DNA of 64,000 bases from Isoetes taiwanensis (Eukaryota; Streptophyta; Lycopodiopsida; Isoetales; Isoetaceae). The stretch is from the NCBI GenBank assembly GCA_021234155.1, contig JAJEKV010000014.1, positions 10,621,563 through 10,685,562 of the forward strand. The letters are read 5' to 3'. The notes below the pieces were generated by a model. The model had not been told where the DNA came from and did not search any database. It worked only from the letters and a program-made list of their open reading frames with translations. A program made the position numbers and the translations under genes. Positions 1 to 11,579 of the stretch are shown one piece after another (the stretch's first letter is position 1; each line of letters opens with the position of its first letter).

Positions 1-760
1 AGGCTAACAAGTTTATAGACCTCAAGTAGGACCATGATGTAATCATGACATTTCCTTCTACGTCACAAATCTGCTATTTACACATGAGCTTCAATCCAAC
101 TATCATGTCAATCTTATTTCATAACCATATCTAAGCATTCTCAAAATTTGTCTTATAACCACCGTGTTGTAACCTTATCCAACCATAGCCTGAATGCTAT
201 CAACTTAGAAACTTATTGTTATTTTACCACTGGATATCAATATATGGATTCTGCCTGGTTTTCTCAATTTTAGCTTCAAAAGAATGCACCTAACATCACA
301 TCAAGAATCTTATTCATCCGATATAGTGAGATGAACCTTCCCTGAATATCATAGGCATTATATATCATGCACTGCTTATTCCAAATTTTCTTGCCACCAG
401 AGTATACTACTATGAGATCACATCTACACTATAAGGAGTGGTTACCAAAGTGAAACGCAATACCTGTACCTTAATCTCCCTCAGGCATCACTTCCATTCT
501 ATGCGCACATTGGCAACCCTAAATCAAAGTTAGCCCCCTGATGAAGTACATTTTTCTAGCTTATCTGCTTTGCGGGATAGAAAACCAACCAAGATTATAG
601 AAATACCATGTAATCAATTTCACATACCTTCATAAAACAATTTGTCACGCCTCCTCTAAGGCCATCATCTCCACATATATTCAATTGAATACTATTAGCA
701 TAATCCAACAACCTCAACTTGAATCTAGACTTCGCCATCCTACATCCAAGGATCCAACTA
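1..760 (-). other. Leader side of a minus-strand LTR retroelement, no gene seen
   Basis: No convincing coding region on either strand. Because a primer-binding site pointing left lies at 761-773, this stretch should be the 5' untranslated leader or start of the internal region of a minus-strand LTR retrotransposon that continues beyond the left edge. That role is inferred only from the position of the primer-binding site. Confidence 0.35.
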
Positions 761-773
761 TGCTCTGATACCA
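761..773 (-). promoter_or_regulatory. Primer-binding site (tRNA-iMet type)
   Basis: The minus strand reads TGGTATCAGAGCA, the standard plant LTR-retrotransposon primer-binding sequence complementary to the 3' end of initiator methionine tRNA. Three bases separate it from TGTGGCC (plus strand, 777 onward), where the LTR should end. It fixes the element's direction as right to left. Confidence 0.8.
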
Positions 774-776
774 ACT

Positions 777-2050
777 TGTGGCCGGGCGGCGATTAACCTT
801 TCGATGGCTTGAGATCCCATCAATCTCGACCATTGGATCTACTTAAGCTTAAAAACTTAAGAAATTAACTCATGCATCTGCAACAATAACACTTAGGTAA
901 AGAATTTAATCTTTGTACATATTCTAAGGTTCCAAACATGTACTTGCCCATTACTCGGAATATCCCTTTTACACTATGAATGATCTTAATAATTGTAACT
1001 TCAAGCCCATATATAATAATAATAATAGTAATAATAATCAAGTTTATTGAATAACAATCCACACACTTCCACTCTCGCCTTTCCGAAGCTTGGCTACTTT
1101 CCGGAGCATCTCACACCTCTGCTTACACCATCAACCACGGGGTTAGTCACATGGACTAAGTGGGGATCGGGGATCTAGGATGTCTAGCATCAACAATACA
1201 AAGCATTAACCTAGAACAACAACCTAGCCTCGCCGTAGCCTCGCCCCTGCAATCCAAGTTACTAGTCCAACAAGCATACCCACAATTGTACCATGAATAT
1301 CCATTATAAGCATGACCATTGCAACTTAATTCCAATATTCAAAACCACATATATAATAACCAAGCAATCATAGCATCAACATTGCAACCAATATTCCTCT
1401 GGGTCTGAGCAAGGTCAACTTCGGTCCCGGGCCCGGTGACATAGAGGCGGGGTAACCACGTGTGTACACACCCATCCACGCTGCGTCCAGCATTGGAGGA
1501 CCACTTAACTGTGCATGACGTTGTACCATACGGTACCAACGCCCGATGTTCAAATAATACCATTTACATAGCAGCATTGCAATAACGAAGAAGTCTAGAC
1601 CATCGCACCTAGACTCCGGCCCCAGAGGTCTATATCAAAGAATTATACTACACATAGATCACAATACTATGAATTCCACCCAATATCAACTAGGCACATT
1701 TCCATATCAAATTTACCTTAGAAATTCCATAATTTACACCTCATGCAACAAAGGAAATCGGTTATAACGGCTCATATAAACATTACTATCTCTACCATGC
1801 AACATGCAATGCCCCGTGCTTAAGCAAAATACAACCTTCACTAATATCTTATTACTTTTAACTAGATCAACTTCCTTCAAATTACTACCTATAACCTTAA
1901 TGACGGTGGCTTCCATAACCCTGCTAACTAGTTTATTAAATTGGTTAATATGCTCGCTATCCATTAACCATGCATGCCTATTCATGACCATGCTCATATG
2001 ATTTAACTCCAAGTTTATACTACGTTCAAAGCAATCATTATTAAATCAAC
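777..2050 (-). mobile_element. Probable 5' LTR and flank of a minus-strand LTR element (outer edge not found)
   Basis: The inner edge is set by the primer-binding site at 761-773: on the minus strand the LTR would end ...GGCCACA just before the spacer. I could not find the outer edge or a partner LTR, so the right boundary is arbitrary. No coding frame stands out. A short AT-rich microsatellite-like stretch (AATAAT repeats) lies at about 1014-1040. Confidence 0.35.
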
Positions 2051-2065
2051 ACAGAAAACCCCAGG

Positions 2066-2445
2066 TGTAAGGCTTGATCCCCACCTGGAAATCCCGCTTT
2101 TGCTTCTTCTTTCCCACTCCTAGCAACGCTCCCAGGATCTCTGCATGCAACTTCGCTCCTTCAATCCCATTTGCAATCTATCTCCTTCCGAATGCTCCAC
2201 TATCACATAAAAGACTTCTTTTCCATGGAAAACTCCTTCCCCCAAGAAATCAAGAATAATATTGTTACGCTTATATCACCTAGCAATGCCCTTGCATGCA
2301 TGCATGCACACACTGCATGCATGGACACATTGCATGCATGTATTCCTAGCACGTAATCATTTATTTTACCTTGAAAATGCACTCTTATATAATGGCAACA
2401 TTACTTACATCTTAATGTTGGTGCTAAATTGCTAGGTCCGTTACA
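2066..2445 (-). mobile_element. Solo LTR, minus strand, with CCAGG target duplication
   Basis: On the minus strand the sequence starts TGTAACGGACC and ends CCTTACA, the TG...CA ends expected of an LTR. CCAGG stands directly on both sides (2061-2065 and 2446-2450), a 5-bp target duplication typical of LTR elements. A TATATAAGAG box lies near 2385-2395, followed downstream by a run of CATGCATG palindromes (2293-2343). The same family occurs on the plus strand at 5700-6018, very similar for about 250 bp and again at the end. One caution: both copies are followed by CCTGGGGTT, so the LTR could be slightly longer and the duplication partly accidental. Confidence 0.7.
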
Positions 2446-2450
2446 CCAGG

Positions 2451-3589
2451 CTTTGTGCCACAAATCTTAAACAATTTAAAATAAAGAATTTGAGGGAATG
2501 GCAGATCCCGTTTGCGCATGGCCATTGGAGGTTATCATGAACGGACAAAAACCCAACTACATAGAAAGGACTATGCACAAATGGTTGTGTCTTTGTTGCT
2601 GCTCTCTCCAATTTTGATTAAGCATATGGGGTGCCATGCACATTCTGCAAACGAAAAACATAGACAGCACACAGTTCAACTCTAAAAGCAAAAGACAATC
2701 TCTATAATCTCACTTTACGCAAAATAGAAACTCCTAATGACCTGCACCTAACTGTCATATCCAATTTCTGCCAGATCAATTATGAGGGCAATATCCAAAC
2801 ACTATAAGCTTACCTAGATAGAGACCCAGCATTCAAATCTGAAAGCGGATGTTTATAGAGTGGATGCCTACATATAATCTAGCTAAGACCAAAACAACTA
2901 CAGACAGCCAACTTGTGCAATATCAAAAAAAATATCATTTTTCTATGTTCATAGTGGAATAAATATATGTAGCAACCTCTGAAACAATCTTTATTTAAAA
3001 CTGAAGGAAATAATCAAGTCCAACCTGAATTTGGGCGCATCTTGCTTCATTATTTGGTCAATGTGGAGATGCAGAAAAGATCATATGCCTCTATGCGAAC
3101 TAACCATCCTCTGCCAGGAAATCTTTGAATTGCAAATGATCTATTGTCAGCAATGTAAATAACATCATGTAAGATCAAATGGATAAACCTATACTCAGAC
3201 TGAATGTTACAACCAGATTTGCTCAGCAACATAGGTAGAAAGAAACTAAAAGTCTTAAGAAAATAAAAATGATGGTGGAAATACTTCATTAGAAAATGCA
3301 CATATGAGAATAAAAAGCAACTAATGTCGTTCAGACCCTGAAAACAAATTTCGGCTTGCATGCATTATCATATATTTTCTTGACAATCCAGAGTCCTAAA
3401 CTCATCTCAATAAGTGTTAACATATTTCTTATAGGCAAGATTTGCAAGCAGCCAGACAGAAAGGGTATTGCATTGCTTAAATGTATAAGCATACCTCTGT
3501 TATATGTCTTGCATCCAGCTTCCATTTTCCGAGCTTGAGATGGAAATCACATATATAATCTCCAAAAAAATCCATCAAAGAGAAGATAC
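2451..3589. other. No gene recognised
   Basis: AT-rich sequence. Open frames on the minus strand (3050-3361, 3331-3525) match no family I recognise. They lie downstream of the aldo/keto-reductase exon at 3590-3826, so some could be intron or remnant exon; a possible 39-bp exon with AG and GT borders sits near 3488-3530, but it does not read as the expected reductase continuation. Confidence 0.3.
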
Positions 3590-3826
3590 CTGAAAATATT
3601 TGGCATAAACTTGGTAATATTTTGACTGGAAGGTTGTCCTTCGTTTTCTAAGCTTTCTAGTGTCGCCTAGAGGAACCAAGCATAGGTTCACTGGGACCAT
3701 AAATATCAGATGTGTCAAATGTGTTGAGGCCGTTACGTGCATATAATGCCATGACGTCCATGATATAATTGGGTTCAATCCTGCCATGGCCAAACCTCAT
3801 GGATGGTTAGTTCCAAAGTGAAAAGC
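3590..3826 (-). pseudogene. Aldo/keto-reductase exon, broken
   Basis: The aldo/keto-reductase (AKR) family are NADPH-dependent carbonyl reductases of the TIM-barrel fold. The exon is bordered by a good acceptor (tgtttgcag, just upstream of 3826) and a donor (CAG/GTATC at 3590). Its central frame reads GHGRIEP, then MALYARNGLNTFDTSDIYGP, the AKR segment that carries the catalytic-region Asp and Tyr (DxxDxYG-like), and in another frame near the end TKFMPNIF, also typical of plant AKRs. Two in-frame stops and at least one frame change make it non-functional as given. A possible first exon ends at a donor at 3895/3894 (MLGRFAEARW... frame from about 4120). No later AKR exons were found, so this is a fragment or a decayed gene. 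Confidence 0.55.
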
Positions 3827-4149
3827 CTGCAAACACAGAGCCTCGCTCTGATAAGATGAAGAGGTCGGAAATGGAAACTAACGAAGATATTTACCTGCCA
3901 ACATAGCCAGCTTCGGAGGACAGTAAACACCTTCTATCATAGCCGATTTTACCTAAAATCTGCCGAACAAAGCATCGGACTCCGCAGCAAGAAGAACCAG
4001 CCAAAAATCGATGCAGCCAAAATCGACTGCCTAATTACTGGTTGCTGATCTCCAGCTACCTGCGACCACTTGCAGATCCCCAGCCGACTCCATCTGGCTT
4101 CTGCAAATCGACCCAGCATGCCGGACTTGGGAGGAAGCGGGATTTTTAG

Positions 4150-5699
4150 GAGGAGCCGCCAGGGTATTTAGGTTAAAAAAGGAATAAAAGTGTCCGAAAA
4201 TAACGTATAGGGGCTTTTTTTAAAAAGGAGAAGGGGCCACTTTTAGCCGTCAGATTATTTACTCCTCAATCCCCACCATCCAAATTAGGGCGGGATCCAA
4301 ATCCAAGAATTACGCCATAACATTATAATATAGGATAAGAAAGCACTTAATCGAACAAAGTAGTCAGGTTAAACATTTATATTTAGAGAATGATATCCAC
4401 TTAAATTATGGCAGATTGAAGAATTGATTGGCCAAGATTGAACAATGTTATCCATCTTATGGATAATGAAGAAGAAGAAGATGAATAGAGGAACAACATA
4501 TTTAATCGTGGTAGTAGGTAAACCACGAAGTTGAACGAAAGTTGTCAGATAAAGCCCAGGCATGAGATAAATGTAGAGGGGAATGTATAGACATGGGGAA
4601 GTGCCATTTTTTGAAAATCTTAGAATGTAATAGAAGAGTTGTAAGCACATCTAGTAATGGTGTTTCCATGCATCGTAATTGTTTGGCATCCTAAAAGTGA
4701 TTGTAGATTAATGGAGGGATGGTGATTGCATTACTTGATTAAGGATATAGTCAAAAGATTGAAGTTGTGAACGAAATACATGAAGTAAGAGCTTCATTGA
4801 AATTAACGGCAATTAGTGTCTATAAAGTCTTGTTGAAAGACTAACCAGTGGGATGCGGTAATATGTATGGAAGTAGGCTAAATATAGAGGTCAAGTGTAT
4901 AGCCTAGGATACTTCAATGTCATTGGATGAACTTCGTGAGGAATTCTACGTACCATGGGCTATAGTTCTTATGGGATCCCTTGTATCAACTTAAGTATGT
5001 TACCTAGCTATAAGATACCCATACTGGGGGACTTGATTATGTATTTTGCTTGTTACTTTTTGGATTTGGCCACCCAAGAAGTCTCGAGAGATTACATATC
5101 TAGTTCGACCTGAGTATCTCTTTGGAATGGTGGGTTTTTTTTTTCTATGGCATGTACCTTCTTTACGAAAAGTTGCATTAACTGCATTACGTTTATTATA
5201 TTGAATTGATATGTATGTTCCTCTTTTCCTTTTGTTCATAAAGTATACTCAATGTTATTAATATTTGAGTTAGTTCTAGACTCGGCGGTATGTTAAATTG
5301 AATGTTAGAAGGGTTGTGCATTTGAGCTATCTAGTATGTATCTTTCCTTTAGCTTAAATTACTTGTATGAAGCTAGCTTTGAACTTTCAAGTTTGGAGAG
5401 GCATCGTCTTGGATTTGAAGGCTAAGCAATTGTGTTTGACAAGGATGGGTCAGTTCTGAGGGACAAAATTGTATTCATTTGGGAGTATGTTGAATTGAGG
5501 ATTAAGATGTGAAGGCATAAAGGGAAGAGACCCGGGGAATTAAGGAGGCAGACTAAAAAAAAAAAAAAAAAAAAAAAAAAAGATCAATGATTGGGTTTGT
5601 TCCAAGGAAGATGTCACAAAGGGAGATACAAACTGGATTGTTCATGAGTGCTCTCAGATGCACCCATGAGGACATGGGTTGAATTTTTGGAGGAGAGAC
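4150..5699 (+). mobile_element. Probable 3' internal region of an LTR element, non-coding as seen
   Basis: No intact ORF. A 27-base poly(A) run lies at 5555-5581. The stretch ends in a purine-rich tract (TTTTTGGAGGAGAGAC, 5684-5699) directly before TGTAACGG, as a polypurine tract stands before a 3' LTR. The left edge is a guess; no forward-oriented 5' LTR was found in the window. Confidence 0.35.
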
Positions 5700-6018
5700 T
5701 GTAACGGACCTAGCAACCTAGCATCAACATTAAGATGTAAGTAATGTTGTCATTATATAAGAGTGCATTTTCCATGGTAAAATAAATGATTATGCGCTAG
5801 AAATACATGCATGCAATGTGTCCATGCATGCAATGTGTGCATGCATGCAAGGTCATTGTTAGGTTATATAAGTGCAACAATATTATTCTTGATTTCTTGG
5901 GAAGGAGTTTTCCATGGGAAAGAAGCCTTTTGTTGTGGTGGTTAGCTTGCACCGGTTGATCGAGAATTGAACCGAGGAGAAAAAGCAAAATATTTCCAGG
6001 TGGGGGTCAAGTCTTACA
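5700..6018 (+). mobile_element. LTR, plus strand, same family as 2066-2445
   Basis: Starts TGTAACGGACC and ends GTCTTACA. It matches the reverse complement of 2066-2445 closely through the TATATAAGAG box (5755-5764), the CATGCATG cluster (5806-5852) and TATTATTCTTGATTTCTTGG; the middle part (about 5925-5985) differs. A purine-rich tract directly upstream suggests that it is a 3' LTR rather than a solo one. The opposite orientations argue that the two LTRs come from separate insertions. Confidence 0.65.
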
Positions 6019-6439
6019 CCTGGGGTTCTTGTGATGTCTATATTTTGGCTGACATAGTTTGGGAAAACTTAATGAGCTTTAATGATGGTTTGTAGATTTA
6101 ATGGATTGAGGCATGATCTGAATCGAATTAACATAATCAAAGATAGATTCTTGAATGTAAAAGAGAAGGAAAAATAGTGCTTTTAGATTATCATCACATG
6201 GTTTTATATAATCATATAGTAGAGATTGATTCTGAATAGCTGAGAAATTGATGCGTTAAACACACATAATTGTATTACGGTTGGATGATGTTATTAAATT
6301 GTCTTAAGTTGTTGGTCCTTGAAAGTATATCATTTAATCGTTCTAGGAGCATGGGATTATACTTACTATTGTCAATGTAGCGTGTTGTTAATGTTTGCAT
6401 TTAATTAAAGGAATTATGATCTCAACGCCTCACAAAAAC

Positions 6440-6970
6440 TGACAAAAACACAGAATAAGGTGATCCTCGACCCAAAGCAAAAGAAATTATTGAGTGGTGC
6501 ATGGAGCGGGGATTCCAAGTTGCCATCAGGTCTTCAATAACCAAGAGAAATGTTGTGAATGTCCTATAAATCTTGAGGCTGCCCGTTTTGAAGTTCAGTT
6601 TGTATGGGGCAATGAAAAGGTTAAGCACGTGAACGACCTCGATCCTTCCATCAAAAAAAGGAAGTATGTCATGGCTAAAATGCTCGAAAGAGTTTATGAA
6701 GCTTACTAGGATTTCAATAAGCACAATATGGTAATCATAGACGACAACACCTACAAGTGCTATCATAACTCGGATAATGTGATTCGTGCAAAAAGCTATT
6801 CGATTAAAGAGTATGAAACAAATAAGTGGTTGTCTTATGATCTCATTCTGGTGTTGGCAGAGTCCTTGTTCTCCATTCTGGTGGCCTACGTGATAAGGAA
6901 CTATCCGAATCTCCAGGTGGTTGATCGGGAGAGCAACGAAATCATGAGGGCTGGACGTCAAATATTATAG
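6440..6970 (+). pseudogene. FCP1/NIF-like (HAD) phosphatase fragment, broken
   Basis: Translated in pieces, this reads like the second half of a plant HAD-type phosphatase of the FCP1/NLI-interacting-factor family, Asp-based protein phosphatases that act on the RNA polymerase II C-terminal domain or related substrates. Visible blocks: KAKEIIEWCMERGFQVAI with SSITKRNVVNVL (6472-6564), then in another frame EAARFEVQFVWGNEKV (6573-6620) and KKRKYVMAKMLERVYEAY, then after a TAG (6707) NMVIIDDNTYKCYHN (6727-6771), the family's 'hDDSxxK' block. The nucleophile-bearing first motif is not seen here. There is one frame change near 6560, one in-frame stop, and a probable 1-base loss before ACCC at about 6470. 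A second, differently damaged relative lies at 40850-41620. Confidence 0.55.
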
Positions 6971-7212
6971 TGAACAAGATCAATAATTTCAGTGTTCTGT
7001 AATTTTTTGTATAATCTGTATTATTATCTGTAATGAAAAATCTTCTACGTTTTGTTCTAGGGGCTATTCTCGACTCGCACGTCGAGAAAGCCATTGCTTG
7101 TTCAAGTCATGAAATGAATGCTCTACCAACTATTTCAGTTTTGCAACTCTTTTGTTCATTATTACTGACTAATAGCACCGTAATTGTTAATTATGAATTT
7201 CCTCTCTTGTAG

Positions 7213-7410
7213 GTGGTAGAGAATCTGACACAACTCCTGTTCAAGCCACATTATTGCTAAGGCATTTGGATAAGCTTGCTCGTGATCGCAGGTACTACAG
7301 AACCTCAAGGGACGAGGAGGAAAGGAAGAAGATTTTCCAGGCGCATGAGGCGCAAAGGATCCTTCAAGCGTTACACGAGATCCATGGAGGTTGAGGAACA
7401 AGCATTTTTT
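7213..7410 (+). CDS. Unrecognised exon-like segment
   Basis: A clean acceptor (cctctcttgtag, ending at 7212) is followed by an open frame of about 60 codons rich in Arg, Glu and Lys (LDKLARDRRYYRTSRDEEER, then KKIFQAHEAQRILQALHEIH), ending at a TGA near 7395. The composition suggests a charged helical segment. It lies 240 bp after the FCP1-like remnant on the same strand and could belong to the same former gene, but I recognise no family. After the stop, coding-like sequence continues in another frame (EEQAFFTRQLKKGCGRMGK, 7390-7446). Confidence 0.3.
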
Positions 7411-7788
7411 ACTCGGCAATTGAAGAAAGGATGCGGGAGGATGGGAAAATTGGCTGGACGGGCTAGCGGATGGCTCGGGAGGCACCTTCTTGTGAGGCTT
7501 TCCACATTCTTCAAGTTGCTCCCAGAGCTTGAAAATCGTCGGAAGATGCTCGGTCGGTTGTTCCTATTAGGTGGAATGTGTATGATGAGATGTTACTGTT
7601 ATGACGGCACGACTGCCATGGTCTCTTCATGCACTGTAATATACATTGTAACCATCTCATTTATGAATAAAAAATTCTTACAAATGCCATCATTATGTTT
7701 GCATGTGTAAGCAGTTTCCTTGGTTTTTATTGTACTTTTGGTATTGTCGACTCATCATCCGAGAAAAAGGTGTCAAAATGTATTCATC

Positions 7789-7810
7789 GAAGGAAGGAAG
7801 GAAGGAAGAA
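7789..7810. repeat. (GGAA)n microsatellite
   Basis: About five GGAA/AAGG units in a row at the end of the gene-like stretch. No function is evident. Confidence 0.9.
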
Positions 7811-10192
7811 ATTTTTAACGTTCACGGAACCCAATCGGGTTAGGAGATGACAACCAATAAAAGGAAAATCTCTATCTTTAAAAAAATGGATCTTTGACCC
7901 TTAATAAAAGGCCATTGAATATATTTGAAGAAGGCTACCATATTTGAAGGGAGTACCTTTTATATTTACAAGAAATTTTCTCATGCGACCAAGGTGCATG
8001 AACATTTCTCTCCATCGCCTTTAAAAATAATGTTTGTGAACATTGTAAAAGTTAAATTCCATAGTTTAGAATGCTTGTTGTGTAGATATTTAAAAATTAA
8101 AAAGTTGTAAAAATATAGCAAGGGAGGGTGTTAGAAATAGAGGTAAGAGTGTGAAAAATGGGGGCCAAATATACACTTCACTTGGTTTTAAATTAGCTCT
8201 ACATGGATCAAAAATAGCAGAACTTTCCAGATTTGTTGTCTGAAACCTATATTTAATCCATGATTGTCAAATAAAATGCGAGTAGGTTCAGAATTTTAAT
8301 TCAAACACATAATCATCACAGGCTCTTGAATACCTGATCGATCTTGCTTCAAGCAAGTTCAAAAAATGGAGCTTTTTCTCTGTAAATTGTATTAACGGCC
8401 TCTTCCTTTCGTTTTCTGTCTTTCCTGTCCCAAGCATCTTCACTCCTTCTAATGCCTAATTTTATAAATTAGCCTCCGGCATTGATTCCGACATCTGGTC
8501 CTTCCTCTTAGGCCCCATAACAGATATAAGCAAACTAATAGACTGAAGGCCACATTGGGTCCGTTTGAAGAACAAAATTAAGGTCGCAGAGATGCATCGC
8601 CTGCAGAAACTTGCATCGACGGATGCATCACTGGCCGCTGACTTTGCTTGAAAGCAAAGTTTCCTCTCACATCCAACACCTGGTCATGGCGAAACTACGT
8701 GTCGCGTTTTGTTACAATTGAAAACAGAAATTTGTGTTTTCAATTCGTGCACACGTGTCGGCCTTGCCTGAGGCAGAACCCAGAAATATTAGCTATCGAA
8801 AAAATAAAAATTCGAAATTTGATGTATCATTATATATGGTTTGAAAAAAGAGAGATGATTGCTTTTATCCAATATATTATGCATCTTTATTGTCTTATAT
8901 TCATCTTTCATTTCCAACCATCGACCATCGATGTGGCGGATATTCTGTGCTTTATGCCAGATTAAAGGCCATCAAACTTTTGAGAAAAAAAAAACACATG
9001 CCAAAGTCAATGGTGCAAAACAACATATGGTCCACTTGAAAAAAATTATGGCCAACAAAAATTGTTGAACACAATGGCAGCAAATGGGCAATATAGCCCG
9101 AGACTCGGGAATACAATACGATGGATAGGCGGACAAAATGAAGCTGCGAAATGCAACAAAACCTCGCCAAAATGAAGTTGCGAAATGCAACAAGCTGGCG
9201 CCCTAAACTCTCCCAAAGTTCAATCCAAAGTTTTCGAGTCCCCTTTCTCGTTTAGAAGCATTTTTTGGACGTCTATCTTAGCGGCCAACAAAGCGATTCA
9301 CTCAAACATATATGCACCATGCGATTTCTCATACAATACAGTGGCCAAATCTTGGCCCAACTATCCCTGAAATACTTCCAACAAATATAAAATGCAAATA
9401 CTGCAGGTTTATAGGGGGGCAATTATATTAAAGAATGACCATTGGTTATCGGGAAAAGCCAAACCTGTTAAGCAGAGTTGTGACAAGGATAATGACAACA
9501 TGCCTTCAAGCGACTAGACCAACAATCACTGTAGCTGTGCAATAGTTACTGCAGCAGAAGATATGTTTGCGATTAACACACCAGAACTAGAAGGAAGCGG
9601 CATCGACTCTGCACCAGTGACCAATTGTGGCAGACCATGACTCTTGGATAAGCTATGGATCTATTCTTGAAGCAGCAACCAGCTTTGCTAAATACCTGCG
9701 ATCAAATTTGGCAGCAACGATTAGGCAATTGAACCTGTAGCCGAGGCTGAGATTGAAGCTGGCGATCTAGGGGGGAAAGAGGATTCCTCTATGGAGCAAT
9801 TGAAGATTCTTTGCCAGAATTGGAACCATCATGCAAATCCTAAATCCTTTCCCATCCACATAGCCAGTGTAATTATCCGTTTTGATTAGGGAATACTTGT
9901 AGTAGTGAGATCATTTATCTTATTGATCAGAGTCTTCATGGAGCAATTGATCAATCCAAAAAGCCAGAAGCCATAACCAGTCCATTTTTAGTTGGCATAA
10001 CCCAGTTGGCATAACCCAATAGATCTGGTTGGGTGGTTAATTGTGTGTTCACATCAATGTGCTCGAAATACAATCTATATTGAACTTGATCTTCACTTGT
10101 ACTTCTGTTAAACTATTGTTGCAATAGCCTCTCAATATCCTAAATTCTTAACAGAAGAACAATTGAAGATCAACCAATTCATCGTGGACCAC
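7811..10192. other. No gene recognised
   Basis: Non-coding by eye. It holds a short tandem duplication at 9138-9192 (AATGAAG[C/T]TGCGAAATGCAA twice) and a small perfect hairpin at 8640-8660 (ACTTTGCTT, 2-base loop, AAGCAAAGT). ORFs here are short and overlap on both strands. Confidence 0.4.
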
Positions 10193-10201
10193 TTTGTAAA
10201 C

Positions 10202-10608
10202 CGGAACGCCGTATATCTCAAGCGGGATGTGGTTAATGTGGCCACCTGTATCAGCCATGAAGAACAACGCGGTTTGAAGCCCAAAAACCAACTGTTTTTG
10301 GCATTTTTTGGTGTTTTTTTATCGATCCGGCTCCATTTTGCTTCAAATCTCTTCCTCTCTTCACTGATCTAGCATAAAAGAGGTAGATGAAGCGATTGGC
10401 ATGGTCTTTAGATCGAATCAAACTGCCCATAGAAGCGAAAAACCGGTCGATTGAAATTTTTGCCCCTAGCGCGGTTTGAAGCCCGGGTTTTGGCCACATT
10501 AACCACTTTTGGCCACATTAACCACTGGCTGATATTTTTGGCCACATTAACCCAAAATTTTTTGGCCACATTAACCACATCTAAGCTTGAGATATCACGG
10601 GAGTTCCT
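10202..10608. mobile_element. Mutator-like MITE with 9-bp target duplication
   Basis: TTTGTAAAC stands directly outside both ends (10193-10201 and 10609-10617), a perfect 9-bp target duplication, the length typical of Mutator-like elements. The ends are inverted repeats of about 43 bp: left GGAACGCCGTATATCTCAAG..., right (reverse complement) GGAACTCCCGTGATATCTC..., both running on into GATGTGGTTAATGTGGCC. The inverted similarity continues inward through TATCAGCCA. The right arm holds four copies of TTTGGCCACATTAACC (10487-10576). No transposase is encoded, so it is non-autonomous. The inner sequence carries two direct copies of CGCGGTTTGAAGCCC (10267, 10470). Confidence 0.8.
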
Positions 10609-10617
10609 TTTGTAAAC

Positions 10618-11556
10618 ACTGGTTTCTTGTTTGAAAGCGATGGTGGGTTTGGTGGAGAAGATTCGAAGGCCTCATGATGGTAGATGGACGGGGAATCTAT
10701 ACCCAAAAAGAAGAAGGAAAACAAGAGGTTACCTGATCGAATGGCACGACGAGCGGCGGCGGCTCCAATCGCTAAAATGGAGCTCCTCCTGGTCGGAACT
10801 TTTTGTAAAATTTTTGGACGATTTTCTAGCACTATAATTTTCTGGCAAAACTAATAACCATTATTTCCCGTTATTTTTTAATCCGCGAATCTCCGTTAGG
10901 AATTTGAGGCTAGCGTTATCACCAACCATGCATTGAGGCTAGCGGCGTTATCACCCAACCATGCATTGGTCCTTTGCATTCCTATAACATCTAGCTCCTT
11001 TTATCAGCGATTGAGACCATCTTCGGCGGTAAAAAGCCGGGACATTAAATAAGCCTAGAAACTCCACCAGAGAATCGATCCACATCCAAGAATCCATCCA
11101 CATCCAAAACCCCTGCATCTAGGAAAAAGGAATTGGAAAATACGGATACGTGTCATTTGAATAAAAAACACACAAAAGAATCGAATCTTAGGAGAAAAGA
11201 ATTATATATGTGTAGAAAATAAAATTTGATGCAATGGAGCGAGAATAAAGGACTTGAGCTAGAAGGCTTTGGATCAGTGGTTCGACAAAATGAAATGGCA
11301 TACCTCTATTTATATCTAGGCTAAAAGTCGAGTTGCAAGACTCAAAAGGATGTCAAGCCAAGTGTCGAGAACCTCCGGAAATAACCATCTATATGAAAGA
11401 GATGCAAAGGAATGTGTTCAAGGTAGCTATGTTTGTCTCATAATTAGAAAGTTGCGAGTTTGAACCTTGCTTAGCATCCATTTGATGGCCATCTTTATAC
11501 AAGTATAATATCCGGTATGGTCATCTCACATTGTGATATTGATCTTGGATCAATTT
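10618..11556. other. No gene recognised
   Basis: Short overlapping frames only. A small duplication, GAGGCTAGCG...TTATCACC...AACCATGCATTG, lies at 10906-10965. The last part is probably the internal leader of the element whose primer-binding site is at 11557-11576. Confidence 0.35.
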
Positions 11557-11576
11557 CAACTAGTGCTCTAATACCA
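11557..11576 (-). promoter_or_regulatory. Primer-binding site (tRNA-iMet type), variant
   Basis: On the minus strand this reads TGGTATTAGAGCACTAGTTG, one change from the usual TGGTATCAGAGC, with the same ACTAG continuation as the site at 29226. It implies a minus-strand copia-like LTR immediately to its right (from about 11580, ending ...GGAACAAACG on the minus strand); no second LTR was found. Confidence 0.55.
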
Positions 11577-11579
11577 TCT

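Noticed and set aside
10581-10837. Overlapping plus and minus ORFs after the MITE
   Set aside because: They overlap the MITE end and each other, with no domain or splice evidence.
11425-11485. tRNA-like sequence with GAGTTTGAACCTTGC
   Set aside because: The B box is only approximate and no A box stands at the right distance.
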